A program made the translations under genes and the position numbers. A DNA stretch of 6,234 nt from an archaeon. Its GTDB lineage: Archaea; Halobacteriota; Syntropharchaeia; Alkanophagales; Methanospirareceae. The notes under the pieces were generated by a model that ran no database searches, was not told where the DNA came from, and saw nothing but the letters and a program-made list of their open reading frames with translations. The stretch lies in NCBI GenBank assembly GCA_030019325.1, contig JASEFB010000095.1:1-6234 (forward strand), read 5' to 3'. The stretch's first letter is position 1; each line of letters begins with the position of its first letter. Below, piece by piece: positions 1 to 5,742 of the stretch.

Positions 1-370
1 AGTTATCTTAAAAGATTCCCATTGCTCTGATCCTCAAGAGAAAGAGCGTAATTTAGAGGGAAGATTAAGAGATTTAGGAGTATCCTTTGATGGAAATATA
101 AGTGTTTGCATTGTAGTCCATGCCATAGAATCGTGGCTCCTGGCTGACGAAGATGCAATTGGTGATTATCTGGGTACTAAAATAAAGGAAATTCATAATC
201 CTGAAAATGCGTGCAAGCCAGAGGAAATTTTAGATGAAATTTTCAAGAAGAACGGGAGGGAATATTTAAAAGGAGGTGAGGACCCAAGAGAAATAGCAAA
301 AAGATTGAGGTTAGAGAAAGTTATAAAAAAGTGTCCCTCTTTTATAAAATTCAAAACGTTTATAGGATAA
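1..370 (+). CDS. DUF4276-like protein, C-terminal part (5' end outside the window)
   Basis: An open frame runs without a stop from the left edge (first full codon at base 2) to the TAA at 368-370, giving 122 residues; the start is outside the window. It begins VILKDSHCSDPQEKERN, and about 40 residues in has HAIESWLLADEDAIGDYL. The combination of an acidic 'D-x-H/D' strand end and a later 'IE-x-W-L-LAD' helix is what I know from DUF4276, a family with a TOPRIM-like look often found next to AAA ATPases in defence-like or mobile gene pairs. The tail (DPREIAKRL...CPSFIKFKTF) is also typical of these proteins. That function is uncharacterised, so no activity is claimed. The family is usually about 200 residues, so roughly the last half is visible. 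The partner ATPase, if there is one, would lie to the left. The gene ends 13 bases before ribH on the same strand, but I see no functional link between the two. Confidence 0.72.
   Translation, partial: VILKDSHCSDPQEKERNLEGRLRDLGVSFDGNISVCIVVHAIESWLLADEDAIGDYLGTKIKEIHNPENACKPEEILDEIFKKNGREYLKGGEDPREIAKRLRLEKVIKKCPSFIKFKTFIG
341..348 (+). promoter_or_regulatory. TATA-like box, possible ribH promoter
   Basis: TTTATAAA lies inside the 3' end of the upstream gene. An archaeal TATA box centred here would place transcription start about 25-27 bases downstream, near 370-373, leaving a leader of roughly 11-14 bases before the ribH ATG at 384. This would let ribH be transcribed independently of the DUF4276-like gene. 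The region is A/T-rich, with two similar runs at about 321-330 and 359-366, so the choice is uncertain. No clear purine-rich BRE is seen upstream. Confidence 0.3.
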
Positions 371-383
371 GAGAAAGTAAAAG

Positions 384-815
384 ATGGTAAAAGAAGAAGA
401 GGAAATAAAATTGGGTTTTGTTGTCTCAGAGTTTCATCGGGACATCACCTATCAGATGGAGATACTGGGGAGGGAGCATGCTGAGTTTCTCGGTGCGAAG
501 GTTTATCACACGGTATATACGCCGGGAACCTTTGATATGCCATTAGCCGTGAAGAAATTGCTCACCGATGGAGAAGTAGATGCGGTTGTTACCCTTGGCT
601 GCATCATAGAAGGTGCAACCGAGCATGACGAAGTGATAGCATCGCAATTGACGCGCAAGATAATGGACCTTTCACTGGAGTACAACAAGCCGGTGACTTT
701 GGGCGTCTCAGGACCCGGGATGACGAGGCTGGAAGCGCAAGAACGGGTGGATTATGCAAAAAGAGCGGTAGAAGCCGCGGTGAAGTTAGTGAAGAGGCTC
801 AAGGAAATGAAATAA
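384..815 (+). CDS. ribH: 6,7-dimethyl-8-ribityllumazine synthase (archaeal type)
   Basis: The enzyme condenses 5-amino-6-ribitylaminouracil with 3,4-dihydroxy-2-butanone 4-phosphate to give 6,7-dimethyl-8-ribityllumazine, the penultimate step of riboflavin synthesis. It is cytosolic and in this family assembles into large oligomers. The 143 residues match the usual archaeal length. Visible landmarks are the N-terminal strand KLGFVVSEFHRDIT with the substrate-stacking Phe17, the phosphate/substrate segment TPGTFDMPLA at 46-55, and GATEHDEVIA at 77-86, where His81 is the catalytic histidine of the family. The archaeal signature SGPGMTRLEAQERVDYAKRA spans 109-128, replacing the bacterial C-terminal segment. 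The ATG at 384 puts the first beta strand right at the N-terminus, as in methanogen homologues; upstream there is only a weak purine-rich GAGAAAG. The last 64 bases overlap the 3' end of the convergent cbiB gene. No riboflavin riboswitch is seen, as expected in archaea. Confidence 0.96.
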   Translation: MVKEEEEIKLGFVVSEFHRDITYQMEILGREHAEFLGAKVYHTVYTPGTFDMPLAVKKLLTDGEVDAVVTLGCIIEGATEHDEVIASQLTRKIMDLSLEYNKPVTLGVSGPGMTRLEAQERVDYAKRAVEAAVKLVKRLKEMK

Positions 816-1813
816 AAACCAAACATCACCACGATACAAATAAAAGCGAAAAGGAGTGAAGATCGCCTCATGACCTTTATCGCTCTTTCTATATGCTTCT
901 CAGAGGTGCTCCCAAAACGTTCACCCACGCTATAATGCCCCTTTTTCTCTAACTTCACGTGTAAGGCATGGCTCATCGCCGTTATTGTCAGGGGAATGTT
1001 CTCCTTTTTGTGCATCTCGTTTACTAAATCTCGCCATTGAGATTTACTCGTCGCCAGTATTAAGCTGGCTGCGATCCGTTCTGGTATGTAATTCAGTACG
1101 GCATCCGTTTTCGCAGAGAACCAACCGAAATGAAGGTATCTTCTCGTTTTATACCCGACAACGGCATCCAGCGTATTTATTACCCGGTAAACCATAGCAC
1201 CAAAAACGCCGAACAGCACGAAATAGAAGAAGGGAGCTATAACGCTATCGGTAAGGTTCTCCGCCACGGATTCTACAGTTGCGGAGTCGAGATGCTCCCT
1301 ATCTAAATCCTCCACTTCTCTGCTGACTATTTTTCCTACCGCTGCTCGTTTTGCCTCCAAATCCGTGGCTTCCATCGTTTTTCTCCCATATCGTTCCAAT
1401 CCTTTTATCGTGAAGGTCATCTTGAAAATGAGCGAGCTTAAAGCAATGTATACGAGTTCAGAAGGGATAAGGAATAGTAATAACAGGGGGAGGGCGAAAA
1501 TGGAGAGTACCAGCAGTGGATACACCACACCGAGCATTTTCTCTTTCCTCGGATTCTCTCTCCTCGTTCTTCTGTCAAAGAGATACATCAACCGGCTTAT
1601 CCACACAATGGGATAATATTTGTCCATCTTCTCTGGAGGGTCGCCTATGCTGAGGTCTATGAGCAGCGCAATCGAGAAAATAACGATGTGGTCAATAAGC
1701 AAGCCTCGTATTTGTAATGTTCTCAGATAATCCCAAAACCCAATACATACCAATACTACCACACAAATCCAAAATCCCAACAAACTCTTTTTCCTCGCAA
1801 GATACCAAATCAT
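752..1813 (-). CDS. cbiB: Adenosylcobinamide-phosphate synthase, CbiB/CobD family membrane protein
   Basis: CbiB/CobD joins adenosylcobyric acid to (R)-1-amino-2-propanol phosphate or a related amino alcohol, making adenosylcobinamide phosphate for the nucleotide loop of cobamides. It is an integral membrane protein. In 353 residues the family marks appear in order: IDLSIGDPP at 52-60, YPIVWI at 67-72, and the strongly conserved block from about 178 to 247 with SVAENLTDSVIAP, YRVINTLDAVVGYK, RYLHFGW and IPERIAA. Then come ALHVKLEKKGHYSVGE at 283-298 and a final membrane helix near 325-343. Hydrophobic segments also lie at about 13-27, 41-55, 97-116 and 190-212. Two oddities: about 40 residues, including an extra hydrophobic segment, precede the usual family start, and the family's SPNAG-like loop reads ENIPLT at 271-276. 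The start is supported by GGAGAG 10 bases upstream. It is the last gene of a three-gene leftward cluster, 3 bases after its neighbour's stop, and its end overlaps ribH. Confidence 0.93.
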   Translation of the reverse strand: MIWYLARKKSLLGFWICVVVLVCIGFWDYLRTLQIRGLLIDHIVIFSIALLIDLSIGDPPEKMDKYYPIVWISRLMYLFDRRTRRENPRKEKMLGVVYPLLVLSIFALPLLLLFLIPSELVYIALSSLIFKMTFTIKGLERYGRKTMEATDLEAKRAAVGKIVSREVEDLDREHLDSATVESVAENLTDSVIAPFFYFVLFGVFGAMVYRVINTLDAVVGYKTRRYLHFGWFSAKTDAVLNYIPERIAASLILATSKSQWRDLVNEMHKKENIPLTITAMSHALHVKLEKKGHYSVGERFGSTSEKHIERAIKVMRRSSLLFAFICIVVMFGFYFISLSLFTNFTAASTALFA

Positions 1814-1816
1814 TAG

Positions 1817-2113
1817 CTATATGCTCTCCAAGAGGATTGTAAGTTCTTCTAATTCATATCTTGTTGCTCGCCATTCCAGCAAATCGTTGTATGCGGTATG
1901 ATCACCCGGAGGAACCCCTTTTTCCTTTATTTTGTCTTCTAATTTTTCTATAGATTCATGTTCCCCAATCAGCCTTTTTTCAGCTTTTTTAAGCTCCGCA
2001 ATTCTCTCTGCAATCTTTGATATTATTCCGGTGAGAATAATATCTTCTTCAGTGACTGGCAAAACTTTTAGAGCTTTGTTCAATAGTGCCATTTTATCCA
2101 CCGTATTTTGCAT
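1817..2113 (-). CDS. Small helical protein of unknown function in the cbiB cluster
   Basis: I do not recognise this family. From the ATG at 2113 it has 98 residues. It is rich in Lys, Glu, Leu and Ile and contains no cysteine. It is predicted to be almost entirely helical: one helix around TEEDIILTGIISKIAERIAELKKAEKRL, a second around IEKLEDKIKEKG, a PPGDH turn, and a final helix with WRATRYELEELTILLESI. Heptad-like spacing suggests a coiled-coil hairpin or small oligomer, with no signal peptide or membrane segment. Start choice: GGTGGTGA (2123-2116 region, read on the minus strand) resembles a Shine-Dalgarno site with about 5 bases between its core and the ATG at 2113. Two in-frame GTG codons just upstream (2122 and 2119) would give up to three extra residues but lie inside that site. 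The gene sits between the cysteine-rich gene and cbiB with very short gaps, so co-transcription is likely and a role in cobamide metabolism is conceivable, though only from position. Confidence 0.75.
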   Translation of the reverse strand: MQNTVDKMALLNKALKVLPVTEEDIILTGIISKIAERIAELKKAEKRLIGEHESIEKLEDKIKEKGVPPGDHTAYNDLLEWRATRYELEELTILLESI

Positions 2114-2115
2114 TT

Positions 2116-2123
2116 TCACCACC
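2116..2123 (-). promoter_or_regulatory. Shine-Dalgarno site deciding the start at 2113
   Basis: Read on the minus strand the bases are GGGTGGTGA-like directly after the upstream TAG stop. They match the archaeal GGAGGTGA consensus with one substitution, leaving about 5 bases between the GGTGG core and ATG. This favours the ATG at 2113 over the GTG codons at 2122 and 2119, and indicates that the downstream gene is translated from an internal site of a polycistronic message. Confidence 0.5.
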
Positions 2124-2486
2124 CTATTTATTAGGTGGATATTTCTCTTTTAAAATCAAGAATATTTTCTTTACTTCTTCCCTTCTTGTCTCGATATCGT
2201 CAATACTCTCTATTCCGCATGCCAGGAATTCCACCATTATTGCCTCCGCAACGTCCGCGCGATGTATCCAGTAACAGTCTGAACAGCCCCAAATAAGTCC
2301 ACCGTCCTTCCTCTTCACCCATTCGCCACCGGTTTGCTCGTCTTCGCAGGGATAAAACGGGCAGAAACACCACGTGCAATCGTGACCAAGAAAGTGGCAG
2401 GGATAATACTCACATGATTCATCAGGTCCTACAATTTTCTTAGCTTCCATTACCTTTTTTAGGTATTCGTAAGCAAGTGGATGCAT
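2124..2486 (-). CDS. Cysteine-rich small metal-binding protein associated with cobamide genes
   Basis: The 120 residues carry nine cysteines (25, 30, 37, 40, 42, 47, 68, 71, 90) plus His31, His35 and His75. The pattern is C-x4-CH-x3-H-x-C-x2-C-x-C-x4-C, then TGGEW and C-x2-C-x3-H. The core YYPCHFLGHDCTWCFCPFYP followed by WGCSDCYWIH is how I recognise the 'cysteine-rich small domain' family (PF04071 in my memory). These proteins are thought to bind metal, are short and soluble, and in archaea are often adjacent or fused to genes for late cobamide synthesis or salvage. Here the gene heads a leftward cluster ending in cbiB, which fits that association. The exact biochemical role is unknown. The N-terminal 24 residues and the C-terminal 45 (VAEAIMVEFLACGIESIDDI...) look helical. 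The start at 2486 has no Shine-Dalgarno site, consistent with a leaderless or near-leaderless transcript. The stop is followed immediately by the next gene's ribosome site. Confidence 0.85.
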   Translation of the reverse strand: MHPLAYEYLKKVMEAKKIVGPDESCEYYPCHFLGHDCTWCFCPFYPCEDEQTGGEWVKRKDGGLIWGCSDCYWIHRADVAEAIMVEFLACGIESIDDIETRREEVKKIFLILKEKYPPNK

Positions 2487-2502
2487 CGGCGGTAATTACT
2501 CA

Positions 2503-2514
2503 GATATTTATGTT
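2503..2514. promoter_or_regulatory. Possible shared TATA-like element between divergent genes
   Basis: GATATTTATGTT on the plus strand reads AACATAAATATC on the minus strand, so the A/T-rich core is TATA-like in both directions. For the plus-strand ATG at 2536 it lies about 26-30 bases upstream, the right distance for a leaderless transcript. For the minus-strand ATG at 2486 it lies about 20-27 bases upstream, slightly short but close. Neither start has a Shine-Dalgarno site. The gap between the two genes is only 49 bases, so both promoters must be in or near this sequence. Confidence 0.35.
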
Positions 2515-2535
2515 AATAATGATAGAATTATAACT

Positions 2536-2754
2536 ATGGCTTCTGTTACCTTGCCACCAAAGCTCAGAGAGAAGTTAGGAGAGAAAGCAGAAGAGAAAGA
2601 TTATTTACTGGAGGAACTGGCTATTGAGATTCTTTTTCATGTTGCAAACGGATTACACAAGAACTTCTACGAGAATGAGATGACGCTCGAAACCGTGACG
2701 ATTTCGGTGGAAGATATTGAGCGGTTAATTGAAAAATTGAGGAGTTTTTCATGA
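2536..2754 (+). CDS. Small protein with RHH/PaREP1-like N-terminus, function unknown
   Basis: The gene encodes 72 residues from ATG at 2536 to TGA at 2752-2754. It opens MASVTLPPKLREKLGEKAEEKDYLLEELAIEIL. A short strand ending in 'TLPPKL', followed by a basic/acidic helix, a turn, and an 'EELAIEILFHV' helix, resembles ribbon-helix-helix antitoxin-type or PaREP1-type small archaeal proteins, but the match is only by pattern. The C-terminal half (ETVTISVEDIERLIEKLRSF) could form one strand and one helix. There are no cysteines, signal peptide or membrane segment. No toxin-like partner follows: the next 202 bases contain no gene. It is divergent from the cysteine-rich gene and probably leaderless. 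A DNA-binding role controlling its neighbours is possible but not shown. Confidence 0.65.
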   Translation: MASVTLPPKLREKLGEKAEEKDYLLEELAIEILFHVANGLHKNFYENEMTLETVTISVEDIERLIEKLRSFS

Positions 2755-2857
2755 TGCTAATTGCTCAACACCCCATGTACCTCTAAAATTCTAAAGACTA
2801 AAAAAGAAAGAGTACTCCAAGGTTCTTATCTATCGCTCTTACCACAAATCCCTATGG

Positions 2858-2867
2858 TTTTTTATAG
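2858..2867 (+). promoter_or_regulatory. TATA-like box, probable promoter of the 903-residue protein gene
   Basis: TTTTTTATAG is the best TATA-like element in the 202-base spacer before the ATG at 2957. It predicts transcription start near 2887-2893 and a leader of about 65-70 bases. That leader would contain a perfect 10-base palindrome at 2926-2935. A second A/T-rich run at 2899-2906 (ACTTTTAT) is a weaker alternative. No operator repeat was recognised. Confidence 0.33.
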
Positions 2868-2925
2868 CCATTTCTCACATACCGCACTATTGCAATAACT
2901 TTTATGTTTCGCTTTCAGATGAAAT

Positions 2926-2935
2926 CTCCGCGGAG
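2926..2935. repeat. Perfect 10-base palindrome in the leader of the large exported-protein gene
   Basis: CTCCGCGGAG is self-complementary and G/C-rich in an otherwise A/T-rich spacer, 21 bases before the ATG at 2957. It has no loop, so it suits a dimeric DNA-binding protein better than an RNA hairpin. It also carries GGAGGGG, but at 14 or more bases from the ATG this is too far to be the main ribosome site. GGGAG at 2951-2955 is the nearer, unusually close, candidate. A function is not established. Confidence 0.3.
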
Positions 2936-2956
2936 GGGATAAGAAGATAAGGGAGT

Positions 2957-5668
2957 ATGGAGAAGACAAAGAAAGGTTGTGCTTTGCAGAAATTGGTATC
3001 CATTGTCTTCATTGCGCTGATGCTGGGGTCAGTATTCGCAGGCGTGGTATCGGCGGATATTGATAATGTAAACGGAAGCAGTTTGGTAACCGAATCGTAT
3101 AATGAGTGGACATCCAAACCAGTAATAAGTAATGTTCAGGTAGACCTTGAAAATGAGGGCGATCAAGATTATGTTTACAGCATCCTTGATGAAGTTGAGA
3201 AACAAGGTTATACTACAGTCTTCGTTACCGGAGAATTTGCTTCTTTGTATCCAGATGTGGTTAAGGAGATTGAGGGAAGAGGGCAGGATATAGCAGTTCA
3301 TGGCTGGCGGAAAGGAGAAAATCTTACTCTTTTGAATTATGAAGAGCAACTTAACCTAATACAAAAATCATTTTCAGCAGTAAGGAGCGCTGTAAATAAT
3401 CCTGAAGAGGTGGTGGATTTTAAGCCTCAGGGATATAAATTTAACAATGATACAATTAGAATCCTTCAACAACTTGGAGTAAGGTCAATTGGCGGGATTT
3501 TCAGTTGCCAGGAACCACTTTGTAAATGTCCGTATGCCCAAGAATTAGGAAAAATTACTTTCCCCTATCCAGTTACGGATAAATTCTGGCTGGTTCCAAT
3601 TTCTGAAATAAATGATACAGTTTTGGATGATGAATATATTGGTAATCCGCAGGAATTTTTTAATGCTCTTATAGAGAAATTTAATTTAGCAAACGAGACG
3701 AAAGATCCCCTTATTATTGTCATCCATCCTTCAATAACCGGAGCTGATGAGGCGAAATTGAATGCCTTTTCTCAGTTTTTGGACTATGTCAAAAGTAACA
3801 ATGGACGAATAAAACCTTTATCTTCGATAACACATCTAACAGAATTCATCCCTTCCTTAGAGATTATATCAGCTCCTCAGAGCGCTTCTCAGGGAGAGAC
3901 AGTAACAATAACAGTGCAGTTCACCGCTGCAATATACTGTCCAAGTTACTATTTCCGCATTTATGGTAAATATCCGAGCGAAAAGGAATGGAGATTACAT
4001 GCTGAACATTATCATGGTGTCCAGACTGGAACATTCTCATTTAGCAGGTCATTTGCGATTCCTGAGCGCACGTTTACCGATGAAGATGTTGAGTGGCTGG
4101 CAAAGGCAATCATGAGCGAGGCTGGGGGTGAAAGTCAACATGAACAGATCGCAGTTGGGCATACTGTACTAAACCGACTTGCCACCAGCAGGTTTGGAGA
4201 GAATATCAAGCAAATAGTAGAGCGAGGATATGCATACCACAAACAGCCGACTGGTGTGATAATAAAGCTAGCCAAAGAACTTCTGCAAGGACAATATCAA
4301 GACCCTACAGGGGGAGCTACCCACTTCTTTTCTCCAAAATCAATGACAAGTGGCTATGGACCTTATAAAATTCCAGGAACTGACAAAGAGGCTTACATTC
4401 CCAGCTGGGCTATACCAGAGGGATACAGTAAGGAATTACCCCCTCCTGCTGGCTGGGAAATGCCTAACGAACCCTATCGGACTATAGATTCTCCCATGTT
4501 CGCTGCAGAATGGGTAGGCAGCTTAGAAAATATTGACAACTGGAACTTTATGTTTTACCGACCTACTAGCAAATACAGACCAGCCCCTTATGATAGATAC
4601 ATTGTAAGAGTTGTTGGTCAAGGATGCGCTGGGACATGTTGGCCTACTCCTTATACATACGAGAAGAAGGATGAAGTTGAGATTAAGATCGGTATAAAGC
4701 CTACCTTAGTTCCAACTAAGCTTCAAAAAGTCATTCAGCAAGAAGCAAAAGAAACGAGAGTTATTACGGTGGATGGAGAGGAATACTATATAGTAACCTT
4801 AAAAAGATATATTGATCCTGAAACATGGGAACCAAGCGATTATTCCTTTTTCGCTGAGGAACCTCCCGCGTGGATAGTATATACCTACCCTAATTTCCAA
4901 CCAATTTCTGATAAAGAAGATGAAGAACTCAAAGAACTCTTAAGGAAGATATGGACTGTGGATAGAGCAAATATACTTCTGAAACGCATTGGATCGCCTG
5001 AAAGTATCTCAGTGAGCATCAGGGTGATTGATGATGTAATAAGTGCGAGTGAAGGGCTCTCTGAGGCCAGATATGGAGAGAGATGGGCTAGAAGTGGCGT
5101 GTTTAATATTTTAGATCTCGTCTTTGCTGCAGAAACAGGGGCACGAATAATAGATCTCGGCATAGGTACGATTATAGAGCAACAATTAGAATACTACTAT
5201 GCGGATCTGACAACATTTATGTTAGAGGGTGGTCGCGCACTGTTGGATGCATCAAAAGAAGATTATCAAAAAGCACGAGAAATTGCAGAGGCGCATCGGG
5301 ATGGAATCTCTGATTATACAACGGCGAAAGATTATCTTAACTATTACTACAATGGATACTTCAAATTCCTCTACGGTGTTGAGATGGCACTTCCTACCGA
5401 AGAGATAACAAAAAGTGCATTTCTGGATATTGCAAATTGGATCCCGGAGTATATCAAGCATTTAGCTCTAAAAATTGCCCTCTCTCCTCTCGGTGAACTT
5501 CTTTCTACACTAGGTGAACACACAGTATCAGTTTCTAAAGTCACGATGGAGGCAGTAAATACTCAGGAAAAAATGCGCGCCTATATCAACACACAATTAA
5601 AGGAAATTGAAGAAAAAATAAACCGATTATTTGAATACGAATCTTATCCCCTATATTCCGCACTTTGA
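2957..5668 (+). CDS. Exported multidomain protein: NodB-like domain, Ig-like domain with SleB-type cell wall hydrolase, helical C-terminus
   Basis: 903 residues, probably exported by Sec. Residues 1-33 are a signal peptide: basic start, hydrophobic core about 13-31, likely cleavage after VSA at 31-33. Residues about 55-298 resemble a polysaccharide deacetylase (NodB) barrel: VQVDLE at 60-65, AVHGW at 113-117, FKPQGYKFNNDTIRIL at 155-170 and IVIHPS at 254-259. Metal ligands are incomplete, since the second Asp of the DD motif reads Leu64 and no second His follows His115 at the usual spacing. Residues 301-370 look like an Ig-like beta-sandwich. Residues about 371-535 match SleB/Hydrolase_2: WLAKAIMSEAGGE with Glu388 as predicted catalytic acid, AVGHTVLNRL at 399-408, DPTGGATHFF at 449-458. 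Residues 545-580 return to beta strands with C557-x3-C561. Residues 580-903 are mostly helical and unrecognised, ending in a coiled-coil-like segment (865-895). No C-terminal anchor is evident. It probably acts on a surface glycan; the substrate is unknown. The gene stands alone. Confidence 0.85.
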   Translation: MEKTKKGCALQKLVSIVFIALMLGSVFAGVVSADIDNVNGSSLVTESYNEWTSKPVISNVQVDLENEGDQDYVYSILDEVEKQGYTTVFVTGEFASLYPDVVKEIEGRGQDIAVHGWRKGENLTLLNYEEQLNLIQKSFSAVRSAVNNPEEVVDFKPQGYKFNNDTIRILQQLGVRSIGGIFSCQEPLCKCPYAQELGKITFPYPVTDKFWLVPISEINDTVLDDEYIGNPQEFFNALIEKFNLANETKDPLIIVIHPSITGADEAKLNAFSQFLDYVKSNNGRIKPLSSITHLTEFIPSLEIISAPQSASQGETVTITVQFTAAIYCPSYYFRIYGKYPSEKEWRLHAEHYHGVQTGTFSFSRSFAIPERTFTDEDVEWLAKAIMSEAGGESQHEQIAVGHTVLNRLATSRFGENIKQIVERGYAYHKQPTGVIIKLAKELLQGQYQDPTGGATHFFSPKSMTSGYGPYKIPGTDKEAYIPSWAIPEGYSKELPPPAGWEMPNEPYRTIDSPMFAAEWVGSLENIDNWNFMFYRPTSKYRPAPYDRYIVRVVGQGCAGTCWPTPYTYEKKDEVEIKIGIKPTLVPTKLQKVIQQEAKETRVITVDGEEYYIVTLKRYIDPETWEPSDYSFFAEEPPAWIVYTYPNFQPISDKEDEELKELLRKIWTVDRANILLKRIGSPESISVSIRVIDDVISASEGLSEARYGERWARSGVFNILDLVFAAETGARIIDLGIGTIIEQQLEYYYADLTTFMLEGGRALLDASKEDYQKAREIAEAHRDGISDYTTAKDYLNYYYNGYFKFLYGVEMALPTEEITKSAFLDIANWIPEYIKHLALKIALSPLGELLSTLGEHTVSVSKVTMEAVNTQEKMRAYINTQLKEIEEKINRLFEYESYPLYSAL

Positions 5669-5682
5669 GCTTATAAAAGATA

Positions 5683-5702
5683 TTGTTTTCTGATTTTTAT
5701 TC
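5683..5702 (+). terminator. T-rich terminator-like run after the large gene
   Basis: Starting 15 bases after the TGA at 5666-5668, the plus strand reads TTGTTTTCTGATTTTTATT, with runs of four and five T. Archaeal transcription commonly ends at such T-rich tracts without a hairpin, and no stem precedes this one. It would separate the exported-protein transcript from the transposase sequence arriving on the opposite strand. Confidence 0.4.
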
Positions 5703-5708
5703 AACTCC

Positions 5709-5740
5709 GAACCCATCGAAGAAGTAAGCTATACGGGTTC
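5709..5740. repeat. Inverted repeat, 6-base arms
   Basis: GAACCC at 5709-5714 pairs with GGGTTC at 5735-5740 around a 20-base loop. It lies in the 216-base stretch without a convincing gene between the exported-protein gene and the transposase stop. The left end of the insertion sequence must fall in this stretch if the element is complete on this side, so the repeat may mark or lie near that end. The arms are short enough to occur by chance. Confidence 0.3.
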
Positions 5741-5742
5741 AT

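Noticed and set aside
985..1616. Plus-strand open frames of 70 and 83 codons opposite cbiB.
   Set aside because: They lie antisense to strongly conserved CbiB motifs and show no family-like sequence, so they are shadows of cbiB.
3029..3349. A 106-codon minus-strand open frame opposite the start of the exported-protein gene.
   Set aside because: It overlaps the signal peptide and NodB-like region of a clearly coding frame and has no recognisable content.
5111..5160. Short direct repeat TAGATCTCG at about 5113 and 5152 inside the large gene.
   Set aside because: Nine bases in two different codon contexts (frames encode LDL and IDL); most likely chance from similar amino-acid sequence.
5670..5680. 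TTATAAAAG-like TATA sequence just after the large gene.
   Set aside because: No gene starts downstream on the plus strand within promoter distance, and it sits in an A/T-rich terminator region.
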